Of a stretch of DNA of 64,000 bases, positions 21,771 to 30,729 are shown one piece after another. The stretch's first letter is position 1. Every line of letters begins with the position of its first letter. Under the pieces are notes generated by a model. It ran no database searches and was not told the origin of the DNA. It was given only the letters and a program-made list of their open reading frames with translations. This DNA is from Ancylobacter moscoviensis (GTDB lineage: Bacteria > Pseudomonadota > Alphaproteobacteria > Rhizobiales > Xanthobacteraceae): assembly GCF_007559435.1 (NCBI RefSeq), contig NZ_VMBP01000001.1, positions 62,001 through 126,000 on the forward strand, in the 5' to 3' direction. The position numbers and the translations under genes were made by a program.

Positions 21771-22421
21771 TCAGCCGGGCTTGCCGGTCGGCAGGGTCGC
21801 GATGAAAGCCTCGACCGTCGGCAGGATGCGCTCGACGATCACGTCGACTCCGGCGGCGGTCGGGTGAATGCCGTCAGCAAGGTTGAGCTTGGGCTGCCCG
21901 GCGACGCCGTCGAGGAAGAAGGGGTAGAGCGGCACGCCGTATTTCTGGGCGAGGCTCGGATAGATCGGGTCGAAACGCTCCTTGTAGGCCGCTCCCAGAT
22001 TGGGGGGCGCCTGCATACCGATCAGCAGCACGGGAATGCCCCGCGCCTTCAGCCGGGCGAGGATGGCGTCGAGCGACGCCTCGGGGATCGCCGGATCGAG
22101 GCCGCGCAGCGCGTCGTTGGCGCCGAGTTCGAGGAGCACCGCATCCGTCCCGTCCGGCACCGACCAGTCGAGTCGGGCGAGGCCGGCACTCGTCGTGTCG
22201 CCGGAAACACCGGCATTCTCGATCACAACATCGTGTCCCCCGGCCTTCAGCGCGTCCTGCAGCCGGGCGGGAAAGGCCTGCCCGGCGGGAAGCCCGTAAC
22301 CGGCCGTAAGACTGTCGCCGAACGCGACGAGGCGCAGCGGCTCGGCGCTGGCCGGGCCCGCCCCAACAAGGGCAAGGGCGCCGAGGGCGAACAGGAGGTG
22401 GAGCAATCGTGACAAGGCCAT
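21771..22421 (-). CDS. tesA: Arylesterase/lysophospholipase of the TesA SGNH family
   Basis: A 216-residue secreted hydrolase from ATG 22421, with signal peptide MALSRLLHLLFALGALALVG ending before EPLRL. SGNH blocks are FGDSLTAGYGLPAG (catalytic Ser), the Gly of NAGVSGDTTSAG, GANDALRG (Asn) and DGIHPTAAG (Asp, His). TesA-like enzymes hydrolyse acyl-CoA, lysophospholipids and aryl esters. It is divergent from ybbA-ybbP, the same arrangement as in E. coli. The frame stays open upstream through the intergenic DNA, but the signal peptide fixes the start. Confidence 0.92.
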   Translation of the reverse strand: MALSRLLHLLFALGALALVGAGPASAEPLRLVAFGDSLTAGYGLPAGQAFPARLQDALKAGGHDVVIENAGVSGDTTSAGLARLDWSVPDGTDAVLLELGANDALRGLDPAIPEASLDAILARLKARGIPVLLIGMQAPPNLGAAYKERFDPIYPSLAQKYGVPLYPFFLDGVAGQPKLNLADGIHPTAAGVDVIVERILPTVEAFIATLPTGKPG

Positions 22422-22521
22422 ACCCTTTCGGAAGCAGTGCAGCGCAGCATATGTTGCCGCGAGCCCGCCCCGGAAGGGGCCGCCGCGTTTGACGCTGCGC
22501 ACCGACGCGCGAAAGGACGAC

Positions 22522-23250
22522 ATGCCGCCGCATTCCCAGGCCCAGCCGGCCGCTTCCTCGCCCGCCATCCGTCTCCATGACGTGGAACTTTCCCTCGGCG
22601 CCGGCGCGGCGCGCGTCCACATCCTCAAGGGCGTGTCGCTGGAGATCGCCCAGGGCGAAGCGGTCGGGCTGATCGGACCGTCCGGCTCAGGCAAGTCGAG
22701 CCTTCTGATGGTGCTCGCCGGCCTCGAGCGCGCCGATTCCGGCCGGGTGACAGTGGCGGGACAGGAATTGACCGGGCTCGACGAGGACGCCCTAGCCCGC
22801 TTTCGCGGCCGCCATGTCGGCATCGTCTTCCAGGCCTTCCATCTCATCCCCACCATGACGGCGGTGGAGAACGTCGCCGTGCCGCTGGAACTGGCCGGCC
22901 GCAACGACGCCTTCGAGCGCGCTGCCGCCGAACTCGCGGCGGTCGGCCTCGGCCATCGGCTCGACCATTATCCGGCCCAGCTTTCCGGCGGCGAGCAGCA
23001 GCGCGTGGCGGTCGCCCGCGCCCTCGCGCCGGAGCCGCGCATCCTCGTCGCCGACGAGCCGACCGGCAATCTCGACGAGACGACCGGCCGGCAGATCATG
23101 GACCTTCTGTTCGCGGCGCAGGCACGGCATGGCTCGACGCTGGTGATCGTCACCCACGATCCCACGCTCGCCCGCCGCTGCGACCGCACGGTGCGGCTGC
23201 GCTCCGGCGTCATCGAGCCCGAGGCCGTGCTCGCGGGAACGCCCGCATGA
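22522..23250 (+). CDS. ybbA: ABC transporter ATP-binding protein YbbA
   Basis: A 242-residue ATPase of the LolD/MacB-like exporter class. It has Walker A GPSGSGKSS, the Q-loop FQAFHLIPTMT, the signature LSGGEQQRVAVARAL and Walker B ILVADEPTGNLDE. It partners the large permease next to it, with the permease ATG overlapping its TGA by 4 nt. The complex is thought to move lipophilic compounds out of the membrane, acting with the neighbouring esterase TesA. ATG 22522 has a nearby AAAGGA site; an in-frame ATG 33 bases upstream is the alternative. Confidence 0.93.
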   Translation: MPPHSQAQPAASSPAIRLHDVELSLGAGAARVHILKGVSLEIAQGEAVGLIGPSGSGKSSLLMVLAGLERADSGRVTVAGQELTGLDEDALARFRGRHVGIVFQAFHLIPTMTAVENVAVPLELAGRNDAFERAAAELAAVGLGHRLDHYPAQLSGGEQQRVAVARALAPEPRILVADEPTGNLDETTGRQIMDLLFAAQARHGSTLVIVTHDPTLARRCDRTVRLRSGVIEPEAVLAGTPA

Positions 23251-25859
23251 GCACGGACCTCTCCTCCGCCGCGGATTCCGTGCGCCCGGATTCCGGCCCG
23301 ATCCCGGCAAGCCGCCGCCCGGCGCGTTGGCCCGTACCTCTGCGCTTCGCGCTGCGCGAGCTGCGCGGCGGCCTGCGCGGCTTCGCCGTCTTCCTCGCCT
23401 GCCTCGCGCTCGGCGTCGCGGCCATCGCCGGCGTCGGTGCCTTCTCGCGTGCCCTCACCGACGGCCTCGCCCGCGAGGGCACCACGCTGCTCGGGGGCGA
23501 CGCCTCCTTCACCCTCGTGCAGCGCGAGGCAACGCCGGAGGAATACGCCCTCGTCGCCGCCGGCGGACGGGTCTCCACCATCGCCACCCTGCGTGCCATG
23601 GCACGCGCCGGCGAAGGCGACGCGCTCAACGCCGCCCTCGCGGAGGTGAAGGCGGTCGACGGCGCCTACCCGATGGTCGGTACGCTCGATCTCGATCCGC
23701 CGAAGCCCCTGTCCGCCGCCCTCGCGGCGAACGGGAGCGCCTATGGCGCGGTCGCCGATCCCGCGCTCGCCGATCGCCTCGGCCTGAAGCCGGGCGACCG
23801 CTTCCAGCTCGGCGAAGCCCAGCTGACGCTCACCGACCTGATCGCCCGCGAGCCGGACTCGCTCTCCACCGGCATCGGCTTCGGCCCGCGCCTCATGGTC
23901 TCGCTCGACGCGCTGCGCGCCTCGAACCTGCTGCAGCCGGGGAGCCTCGTGCGCTGGCAGTACCGGGTCCGGATGAATGATCCGGGCAACCTCGCCAGCT
24001 TCGTGGAGACGGTGCAGAAGGACGCCCCGGACGCCGCCTTCGAGGTGCGCACCCGCGAGGCCGCCGCGCCGCGGCTGGAGAACAACGTCCGGCGCTTCAC
24101 CGAGTATCTCACCCTCGTCGGCCTCACCGCGCTGCTCGTCGGCGGCGTGGGCGTCGCTAATGCGGTAAAAAGCCATCTCGATGCCAAGCGCGGCGTCATC
24201 GCCACCTTCAAGAGCCTCGGTGCGCCGGGCGCCACCGTCTTTGCCATCTACCTCACCGAGGTCGGGCTGATCGCGCTGGTCGGCATCGGCATCGGCGTCG
24301 CGGTGGGCTCTGCCCTGCCCTTCCTCGCCGATGCCGCCTTCGGCCACCTGCTGCCCATTCCCATCGAGCCGAGCCTCCAGCCGGCGGCACTGGCGCTCGC
24401 TGTCGCTTATGGCGTGCTCATCGCGCTCGCCTTCGCGCTCTGGCCGCTCGGCCTCGCCCATGACGTGCCGGTCTCGGCGCTGTTCCGCGAGCGGGTGGAA
24501 GGGGGACGGCGCCGGCCGCGCCTGCTCTATATCGGCCTGACAGCGCTGGCCGTGCTGGCCCTCGCCGCGCTGGCCGTCCTCGCGTCGGAAGACAGGCGCA
24601 TCGCGCTCATCTATCTCGCCGCCGCCGCGAGCGTGCTGATCCTGCTGCGCCTCGTCGGAGCGGGCATCATGGCGCTGGCCCGCCGCCTGCCGCGCCCGCG
24701 CTCCACCGCGCTGCGCCTGGCGCTCGCCAACATCCACCGGCCCTCGGCGCTGACGCCGACCATCGTGCTGTCGCTTGGCCTCGGCCTGACGCTGCTGGTC
24801 ACGCTGGCGCTGATCGACCGCAGCCTGACGCGCGAGCTCACCGCCAACCTGCCGGAACAGGCGCCGAGCTTCTTCTTCCTCGACATCCAGAGCGCCGATG
24901 CCGACCGCTTCGCCGCCTATCTCGGGCAGAAGGCCCCGCGGGGCGAGGTGGAGACCGTGCCGATGCTGCGGGGGCGGATCATCTCGCTCGGCGGCAAGCC
25001 GGCCGAAAGCCTCACCCCGCCGCCGGAATTCGCCTGGGTGCTCTCCTCCGACCGCGGCGTCACCTATGCGCAGACGCTGCCGGAGGGCTCGCGCCTCGTC
25101 GCCGGTGACTGGTGGGCGGCCGATTATGCCGGCCCGCCGGTGGTCTCCTTCGAGCGCGAAATCGCCGAAGCCTTCGGCTTGAAGATCGGCGACGAGGTGA
25201 CGGTCAACGTGCTCGGACGCACCATCACCGCCACCATCTCCAACCTGCGCGACGTCGAATGGGAGCGGCTCGCCATCAATTTCGTGATGGTGTTCTCGCC
25301 GAATACCTTCGCCGGCGCACCCCACACCTCGCTCGCCACCCTCACCATGCCCAATGGCGGCGACGAGGCGGCGGAGCGCTCCATCGGCCGGGCCGTGGCG
25401 ACCGATTTCCCCGCCGTCACCGCGGTGCGGGTGAAGGAAGCGCTGACGCAGATCGGCGAGATCGTCGCCAATCTGCTGACGGCGATCCGCGGCGCCAGCC
25501 TCGTCACCCTGCTGTCGAGCGTGCTGGTGCTGGCGGGGGCGCTGGCGGCGGGCCAGCATCATCGCGTCTACGACGCCGTGATCCTGAAGACGCTCGGCGC
25601 CACCCGGACCCGGCTCGTCGCCGCCTATGCGCTGGAATACGCGGCGCTCGGCCTCGTCACCGCCGTCGTCGCCATCGGTGCCGGCACGGCCGCGGCCTAT
25701 GTGGTGGTGGTCTATGTGATGAAGCTCACCTTTGCCTGGTCGACGGGTGCGGCGCTCGGCGCGGTGGCGGTAGCGCTGCTGCTCACGGTCGGCTTCGGGC
25801 TGATCGGCACCTGGCGGGCGCTCGGCCAGAAGCCGGCACGCATCCTGCGCAACCTGTGA
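23247..25859 (+). CDS. ybbP: ABC transporter permease YbbP (FtsX/MacB type)
   Basis: An 870-residue inner-membrane permease with two copies of the FtsX-like membrane domain, the YbbP layout. The first hydrophobic segment is at about 44-67. Groups of three helices lie near 285-390 and 745-865, and other membrane spans near 430-540. A large periplasmic loop with EREIAEAFGLKIGDEVTVNVLGR sits between. HRVYDAVILKTLGATRTR is typical of the coupling region. It works with YbbA as an exporter; the substrate is unknown. Confidence 0.92.
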   Translation: MSTDLSSAADSVRPDSGPIPASRRPARWPVPLRFALRELRGGLRGFAVFLACLALGVAAIAGVGAFSRALTDGLAREGTTLLGGDASFTLVQREATPEEYALVAAGGRVSTIATLRAMARAGEGDALNAALAEVKAVDGAYPMVGTLDLDPPKPLSAALAANGSAYGAVADPALADRLGLKPGDRFQLGEAQLTLTDLIAREPDSLSTGIGFGPRLMVSLDALRASNLLQPGSLVRWQYRVRMNDPGNLASFVETVQKDAPDAAFEVRTREAAAPRLENNVRRFTEYLTLVGLTALLVGGVGVANAVKSHLDAKRGVIATFKSLGAPGATVFAIYLTEVGLIALVGIGIGVAVGSALPFLADAAFGHLLPIPIEPSLQPAALALAVAYGVLIALAFALWPLGLAHDVPVSALFRERVEGGRRRPRLLYIGLTALAVLALAALAVLASEDRRIALIYLAAAASVLILLRLVGAGIMALARRLPRPRSTALRLALANIHRPSALTPTIVLSLGLGLTLLVTLALIDRSLTRELTANLPEQAPSFFFLDIQSADADRFAAYLGQKAPRGEVETVPMLRGRIISLGGKPAESLTPPPEFAWVLSSDRGVTYAQTLPEGSRLVAGDWWAADYAGPPVVSFEREIAEAFGLKIGDEVTVNVLGRTITATISNLRDVEWERLAINFVMVFSPNTFAGAPHTSLATLTMPNGGDEAAERSIGRAVATDFPAVTAVRVKEALTQIGEIVANLLTAIRGASLVTLLSSVLVLAGALAAGQHHRVYDAVILKTLGATRTRLVAAYALEYAALGLVTAVVAIGAGTAAAYVVVVYVMKLTFAWSTGAALGAVAVALLLTVGFGLIGTWRALGQKPARILRNL

Positions 25860-26019
25860 GGCGCACGGCAACCGCTGCGTGCTGCTACGGCATTCCTGTC
25901 GCAAACTTCACTTGCGGCAGGGCGATACGGCCCTCATATTCCCGGTGACTTCCCGCGAACCGCGCCGGCATTCCGCCTGCAGCGTGGCGGGACAAGGGGT
26001 TATCGGGAGAAGATCCGCC

Positions 26020-26802
26020 ATGTCCGACTATGACCGCAACGTCTCCGTGCCGCGCTTCGGGGCGACCGCGGCGCGGACGCAGGCCGAGATCGACCAGGGC
26101 CTGCGCGCCTATATGCTGCGCGTCTACAACTACATGACGCTCGGCCTCGCAATCACCGGCGCGGCAGCGCTGGGCATCTTCATGCTCGCCGTCTCCGACG
26201 TGCCGACCCAGGCCGCCATCGCGCCGGGCGTCTACCTCACCGATCTCGGCGTCGCGCTGTTCTTCAGCCCGCTGCGCTGGGTGGTAATGCTCGCCCCGCT
26301 CGCGGCGGTGTTCTTCCTCAGCTTCCGCGTCGATCGCCTGAGCGTCAGCGCCGCGCAGGGCATCTTCTGGCTCTATGCCGCGCTCGTCGGCGTGTCGCTC
26401 GCCAGCATCTTCCTGGTCTACACGCATGAGAGCATCGTCCGGGTGTTCTTCATCACCGCAGCGGCGTTCGGTGCGCTGAGCCTCTACGGCTACACCACCT
26501 CGCGCAGCCTGTCCGGCATGGGCTCCTTCCTGATCATGGGCCTGTTCGGCATCATCATCGCGGCGGTGGTGAACATCTTCCTCGCCTCCTCGATGCTGCA
26601 GTTCGTCATCTCGGTGGCGGGCGTGCTGGTGTTCGCGGGCCTCACCGCCTACGACACCCAGCGCATCAAGGAGATGTACTTCGCCGGTGACGACGACGTG
26701 ATCGCCGGGCGCAAGGCCATCATGGGCGCGCTGTCGCTGTATCTGGATTTCATCAATATGTTCCTGATGCTGCTCCAGCTCTTCGGCAATCGGAACAACT
26801 GA
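26020..26802 (+). CDS. Bax inhibitor-1 (BI-1/YccA) family membrane protein
   Basis: A 260-residue protein with seven hydrophobic segments. It starts MSDYDRNVSVPRFGATAARTQAEIDQGLRAYMLRVYNYM, the usual Hyphomicrobiales opening, and the C-terminal signature is GLTAYDTQRIKEMY with LSLYLDFINMFLMLLQLFGNRN. Homologues are pH-gated calcium leak channels or modulators of membrane proteases. ATG 26020 follows a GGGAGAAG site; an in-frame start 47 codons upstream is ignored because homology begins here. A strong terminator follows. Confidence 0.93.
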   Translation: MSDYDRNVSVPRFGATAARTQAEIDQGLRAYMLRVYNYMTLGLAITGAAALGIFMLAVSDVPTQAAIAPGVYLTDLGVALFFSPLRWVVMLAPLAAVFFLSFRVDRLSVSAAQGIFWLYAALVGVSLASIFLVYTHESIVRVFFITAAAFGALSLYGYTTSRSLSGMGSFLIMGLFGIIIAAVVNIFLASSMLQFVISVAGVLVFAGLTAYDTQRIKEMYFAGDDDVIAGRKAIMGALSLYLDFINMFLMLLQLFGNRNN

Positions 26803-26833
26803 CGCGGCTCCAGCCCTCACCGAATAAGGAAAG

Positions 26834-26857
26834 CCCCGGCGCGAGCCGGGGTTTTTT
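26834..26857 (+). terminator. Rho-independent terminator after the BI-1 gene
   Basis: CCCCGGC (26834-26840) pairs perfectly with GCCGGGG (26845-26851) around a GCGA loop, and six T residues follow at 26852-26857. It lies about 30 nt after the stop codon. Confidence 0.92.
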
Positions 26858-27021
26858 GTTTGTCTGCCCGCCGTCTCGCGCGGCGGCGATGTCCGCATCA
26901 GATATTTTGATTGGCGACGCCGGTTGTCTCAGCAGGCCGCCGCCCTTAATCCATTTACGCATGCCGTTACGGCAGGCGCGCCAGCGAGGTGTCCCTATGC
27001 CTGACAGCCCACGCAGCCTTG

Positions 27022-27135
27022 GCGGACCTCGGCTTCATGTATTCGCGCCGCTTCGAGGATCCCGAAGGACACATCTGGGAAGCGTTCTGGATGGATACGC
27101 AAGCCGCGGACACGGACACGGCCGAGACATTCTGA
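27022..27135 (+). pseudogene. C-terminal remnant of a VOC/glyoxalase gene
   Basis: In the frame ending with TGA at 27133-27135 the translation contains LADLGFMYSRRFEDPEGHIW, then EAFWMDTQAADTDTAETF. This is the characteristic last strand of PhnB/glyoxalase-like VOC proteins (DLGFMYSR.F.DP.GH.WE.FWMD), including the metal-binding Glu. Upstream of about 27016 the frame loses all resemblance to the family and there is no start or ribosome site. So this looks like the tail of a deleted gene directly upstream of the DUF1428 and VOC genes. Confidence 0.75.
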
Positions 27136-27163
27136 TCCCAGCCAGGAACCGGAGGAGGAAAGC

Positions 27164-27523
27164 ATGAGCTACGTTGACGGATTCGTCCTCGCCGTACCGA
27201 CCAGCAACAAGGACGCCTACCGGGCAATGGCGGAGAAGGCGGCGCCGATCTTCTTCGACCACGGCGCCCTCCGCCTGATGGAATGCTGGGGCGACGACGT
27301 ACCGGACGGCAAGGTCACCGACTTCCGCATGGCGGTGAAGGCGACCCCGGAGGAGACGGTGGTGTTCTCCTGGATCGTCTGGCCCTCCAAGGAGGTGCGC
27401 GATGCCGGCATGAAGTCCTTCATGGAGGATCCCCGCCTGAAGGAGATCACCGACATGCCCTTCGATGGCCAGCGCATGATCTTCGGCGGCTTCGCGCCGC
27501 TCGTCGACATGGCGAAGAATTAG
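27164..27523 (+). CDS. DUF1428 family protein
   Basis: A 119-residue small protein starting MSYVDGFVLAVPTSNKDAYRAMAEKAAPIFFDHGALRLMECWGDDVPDGK, a near-perfect DUF1428 opening. VVFSWIVWPSKEVRDAGMKSFMEDPR and MPFDGQRMIFGGFAPLVD are the other conserved parts. The fold is a ferredoxin-like alpha/beta dimer and the function is unknown. A GAGGAGG ribosome site sits just before the ATG. Its setting next to intact and broken VOC genes is common for this family. Confidence 0.92.
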   Translation: MSYVDGFVLAVPTSNKDAYRAMAEKAAPIFFDHGALRLMECWGDDVPDGKVTDFRMAVKATPEETVVFSWIVWPSKEVRDAGMKSFMEDPRLKEITDMPFDGQRMIFGGFAPLVDMAKN

Positions 27524-27565
27524 CGTGGGCCGCAGCCAAACTCCGCATTCGGCAAGGAGACCGCG

Positions 27566-28042
27566 ATGCACCCCATCCGCACCTGCCTCTGGTTCGACGG
27601 CAAGGCCGAGGAAGCCGCGCATTTCTACGTCTCGCTGCTCCCGAACTCGCGTATCGAATCCGTCAACGCCTCCCCCGTCGATACCCCCGGCAACAAGGCG
27701 GGCGAGATCATAACGGTGGAGTTCACGCTCAACGGCGTCGCCTATCTCGGGCTCAATGGCGGCTCGCACTACCAGTTCACGCCGGCCGTCTCCCTCATCG
27801 TCCCCTGCGACACCCAGGAAGAAATCGACCGGCTGTGGAGCGCGCTGTCGGACGGCGGTACGCCGGTGCAATGCGGGTGGATCACCGACCGCTACGGTCT
27901 GTCCTGGCAGATCACGCCGCGCGTGCTCCTCGCCATGATCAAGGACCCCGACACCGCCAAGGCCAAACGGGCGATGGAAGCGATGTTCGACATGGTGAAG
28001 CTCGACATCGCCGCGCTGGAGACCGCCTATCATCGAAGCTGA
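27566..28042 (+). CDS. VOC family protein (PhnB-like, 3-demethylubiquinone methyltransferase-like fold)
   Basis: A 158-residue protein starting MHPIRTCLWFDGKAEEAAHFYVSLLPNSRIESV, with VEFTLNGVAYLGLNGGSHYQFTPAVSLIVPCDTQEEIDRLWSAL and a C-terminus CGWITDRYGLSWQITP. These are marks of the PhnB-like VOC subgroup once mis-named 3-demethylubiquinone-9 methyltransferase. Catalytic function is unknown. It is 42 nt downstream of the DUF1428 gene and probably co-transcribed. Confidence 0.9.
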   Translation: MHPIRTCLWFDGKAEEAAHFYVSLLPNSRIESVNASPVDTPGNKAGEIITVEFTLNGVAYLGLNGGSHYQFTPAVSLIVPCDTQEEIDRLWSALSDGGTPVQCGWITDRYGLSWQITPRVLLAMIKDPDTAKAKRAMEAMFDMVKLDIAALETAYHRS

Positions 28043-28143
28043 TGCGCGCCGGCAGCGTTGTCCCCTCCCGGCGCGGGCGCTACATAGCCTCACCCGGCGC
28101 CGGCCATGAGGGCCCGCACCGTGCGTTGCGGAGGCAGGCCTAC

Positions 28144-29586
28144 ATGAACTGGTCGGATTTCAAGCGCGAGGCGAACTTCATCGGCGGCCAATGGGTGCCG
28201 GCCGACAGCGGCGGCGCCATCGACGTGACCAACCCGGCGACGGGCGACGTCATCGGCACTGTGCCGAATGCTGGCGCCGTGGAAGCGCGCCGCGCCATCG
28301 AGGCCGCCGACAAGGCTTTCGCGAGCTTCTCGCGCACCACGGCGGACGAGCGCGCCAAGCTGCTGCGCCGCCTCCACGCCGCCATCATGGACAACCAGCG
28401 GGCGCTGGCCGAGCTTCTCACCATCGAGCAGGGCAAGCCGCTCGCGGAATCGATGGGCGAGGTCGGCGCCAGCGCTGCCTATGTGCTGTGGTTCGCCGAG
28501 GAGGCGCGCCGGGTCTATGGCGACGTCATCCCCTCGCCCTGGGGCGAGCGGCGCATTCTCACCCTGAAGCAGCCGGTCGGCGTGGTCGCCGCCATCACCC
28601 CGTGGAACTTCCCCTCCTCCATGCTGGCCCGCAAGATCGGCCCGGCGCTGGCGACGGGCTGCACCTCGGTGGTGAAGCCGGCGACGCAGACGCCCTATTC
28701 CGGCCTCGCCTGGGGCGTGCTCTGCGAGCAGGCCGGCTATCCCGCCGGCGTCGTCAACATCCTCACCGGTTCCGCCTCGGCCATCGGCGGGGAAATGACC
28801 GCCAGCCCGGTGGTGCGCAAGATCACCTTCACCGGCTCCACCCCCATCGGCAAGATCCTGATGAAGCAGGCCGCCGACACGGTGAAGCGCGTCTCCATGG
28901 AACTCGGCGGCAACGCGCCCTTCCTGGTCTTCGACGACGCCGATCTCGACAAGGCGGTGGAAGGCGCCCTCGCCTCCAAATACCGCAACTCCGGCCAGAC
29001 CTGCGTCTGCGCCAACCGCTTCTACGCCCAGGCCGGCATCTACGACGCCTTCGTCGAGAAGTTCGCCCAGGCCGCCGCGAAGCTGAAGGTCGGCCCGGGC
29101 CTGGAGGAAGGCGTGGTGCAGGGCCCGCTGATCGACGACAAGGCAGTCGCCAAGACCGAGAGCTTCGTCGCCGACGCGCTCGCCAAGGGCGGCAAGGTCG
29201 TCGCCGGCGGCCAGCGCCACGCGCTCGGCGGCCAGTTCTTCCAGCCGACGGTGATCGCCAACGCCACCTCCGAGATGAACTTCGCCCGCGAGGAGATCTT
29301 CGGCCCGGTGGCACCGGTGTTCCGCTTCGAAACCGAGGAAGAGGCGGTGAAGCTCGCCAACGACACCGAGTTCGGCCTCGCCTGCTACTTCTACACGCGC
29401 GACCTCGCGCGCGCCTTCCGCGTCTCGGAAGGGCTGCGCTACGGGCAGGTCGGCATCAATGCCGGCGTCATCACCACGGAAGTAGCGCCCTTCGGCGGCG
29501 TGAAGGAATCCGGCGTCGGCCGCGAGGGCTCGAAGTACGGCATCGACGAGTATCTCGACATCAAATACGTCTGCGTCGGCCTCTGA
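28144..29586 (+). CDS. gabD: NAD(P)-dependent succinate-semialdehyde dehydrogenase
   Basis: A 480-residue aldehyde dehydrogenase. It shows the substrate and cofactor motifs TPWNFPSSMLARKIGPALA, the catalytic Glu in MELGGNAPF and the nucleophile Cys in NSGQTCVCANRFYAQ. The C-terminal part GLRYGQVGINAGVITTEVAPFGGVKESGVGREGSKYGI is typical of GabD rather than betaine or general aldehyde dehydrogenases. It would oxidise succinate semialdehyde from 4-aminobutyrate to succinate. ATG 28144 gives MNWSDFKREANFIGGQW; a long open frame upstream is a shadow. No gabT is visible. Confidence 0.9.
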   Translation: MNWSDFKREANFIGGQWVPADSGGAIDVTNPATGDVIGTVPNAGAVEARRAIEAADKAFASFSRTTADERAKLLRRLHAAIMDNQRALAELLTIEQGKPLAESMGEVGASAAYVLWFAEEARRVYGDVIPSPWGERRILTLKQPVGVVAAITPWNFPSSMLARKIGPALATGCTSVVKPATQTPYSGLAWGVLCEQAGYPAGVVNILTGSASAIGGEMTASPVVRKITFTGSTPIGKILMKQAADTVKRVSMELGGNAPFLVFDDADLDKAVEGALASKYRNSGQTCVCANRFYAQAGIYDAFVEKFAQAAAKLKVGPGLEEGVVQGPLIDDKAVAKTESFVADALAKGGKVVAGGQRHALGGQFFQPTVIANATSEMNFAREEIFGPVAPVFRFETEEEAVKLANDTEFGLACYFYTRDLARAFRVSEGLRYGQVGINAGVITTEVAPFGGVKESGVGREGSKYGIDEYLDIKYVCVGL

Positions 29587-29601
29587 GCCGGCCGGAAACG
29601 G

Positions 29602-29628
29602 AAAGGGCGCGCCGACGGCGCGCCCTTT
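29602..29628. terminator. Long perfect hairpin after gabD, bidirectional terminator
   Basis: AAAGGGCGCGCC (29602-29613) pairs with GGCGCGCCCTTT (29617-29628) around a 3-nt GAC loop, a perfect 12-bp stem ending in TTTCTT. It lies between the convergent gabD and epimerase genes and could serve both. Confidence 0.85.
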
Positions 29629-29659
29629 CTTCATCAACTGCCATGCCGCCGGACATCTC

Positions 29660-30637
29660 TCAGGTCGCCATGCCCATCGCCGCCGACCCCTCGAGACACC
29701 CCAGCCCGACGAGCGATGCGCGCACCGCAGCGTCGAGCGGGGTATGCGGTTCCCCGCCGAGCCTTTCGACCAGCCGGCGATTGTCGAGCCGCACCGGCTC
29801 CTCCCAGAGATAGCGCATCTCCGCCAGTTCGCGGAACAAGGGCACGAAGGGGCTGGCGAGGCGCATCGCGCCCCAGGGCAGGCGGCGCACCGGCAGGCCG
29901 GGTTCACCGAGGACACGGCGGAGCGCGCCGATCATCCGCCGGCCATCCGGATCCCACTGCCCGTCCATGTGGAAGCTCTCGAACGAACCAAGGTCGTCGC
30001 GCTCCGCCAGCCGGGCCATGGTTTCAGCCACATCCGGCACATAGGCCCATTGATGGCCGATGCCGTCCCGGCCGGGATAGGTGAGCACACGGGGGCGGCT
30101 GCCGGCCTTCACCAGCGCCTGCCCGAACCAGTTGTTTCCGGCGCGTGGACCGAAGAAGTCGCCGGCCCGCACGATCAGCACGCGGATGTCCCCGGCCTGC
30201 GCCGCGGTATGCAGCCGCTGCTCCATCTCGACGCGGATGCGCCCCTTGCGGGTAAGCGGGTTCTGCGCCGCCGCCTCGCCGATGCACGGAAAGGCGTCCG
30301 GTCCGTAGTTGTAGACCGTACCCGGCAGCAGCACCCGCGCCCCGACGGCTCGGGCGGCGCCGATGGTGCCGTCCAGCATCGGCAGCACAAGCCTGTCCCA
30401 GTCGCGATAGCCGGGCGGGTTCACCGCGTGCACGATGAGCGACGCTCCCTCGGCGGCCCGCTCCACGTCGGGCGCGTTCAGGGCGTCGCCGCGCTCCCAT
30501 TCGACGCCGTCGCGCCGCCCGACCTCGCCCGAACGCGAAAGTGCCCGGACGGTCCAGCCGCGCCCGACCAGATTGCGCGCGACCTCGCCGCCGATCCCGC
30601 CGGTCGCTCCGAGTACCAGTGCCGTCTTCGCCATCAT
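29660..30637 (-). CDS. NAD-dependent epimerase/dehydratase family protein (atypical SDR)
   Basis: A 325-residue extended/atypical SDR from the ATGATG at 30637 (GGAG site upstream). It has the dinucleotide motif GATGGIGG, an acidic-residue pattern GDALNAPDVERAAEG, and LLPGTVYNYGPDAFPCIGEAAAQNPLTRKG (possible active-site Tyr in VYNYG). The later part GHQWAYVPDVAETMARL is typical of sugar-nucleotide epimerase or NmrA-like relatives. The exact reaction is unknown. It is divergent from the LysR gene, which probably controls it. Confidence 0.8.
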   Translation of the reverse strand: MMAKTALVLGATGGIGGEVARNLVGRGWTVRALSRSGEVGRRDGVEWERGDALNAPDVERAAEGASLIVHAVNPPGYRDWDRLVLPMLDGTIGAARAVGARVLLPGTVYNYGPDAFPCIGEAAAQNPLTRKGRIRVEMEQRLHTAAQAGDIRVLIVRAGDFFGPRAGNNWFGQALVKAGSRPRVLTYPGRDGIGHQWAYVPDVAETMARLAERDDLGSFESFHMDGQWDPDGRRMIGALRRVLGEPGLPVRRLPWGAMRLASPFVPLFRELAEMRYLWEEPVRLDNRRLVERLGGEPHTPLDAAVRASLVGLGCLEGSAAMGMAT

Positions 30638-30693
30638 TTCAATCTCCTTCGTGCTGGTGAAGGGAAAGATGGCGTCACATCGAACTAAACGAA

Positions 30694-30719
30694 ATTGCGC
30701 AATATCGTACATCCGATAT
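30694..30719. promoter_or_regulatory. Overlapping dyads in the divergent epimerase/lysR promoter region
   Basis: In the 92-bp gap, ATTGCGCAAT (30694-30703) is a perfect 10-bp palindrome. ATATCG (30702-30707) with CGATAT (30714-30719) is a second perfect inverted repeat with a 6-bp spacer. LysR regulators bind such dyads between divergent genes, so these are good operator candidates. The exact LysR motif T-N11-A is not clean here. Confidence 0.6.
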
Positions 30720-30729
30720 ACATGAATAG

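Noticed and set aside
22968-25904. A 978-codon minus-strand frame opposite ybbP
   Set aside because: Composition is His/Arg/Gly/Asp-rich as expected for an antisense frame; the ybbP gene on the plus strand has clear domains.
26863-27167. A 103-codon plus-strand frame from 26856 covering the gap before DUF1428
   Set aside because: The product is not family-like and overlaps a strong terminator; the sequence is better read in another frame as the tail of a broken VOC gene.
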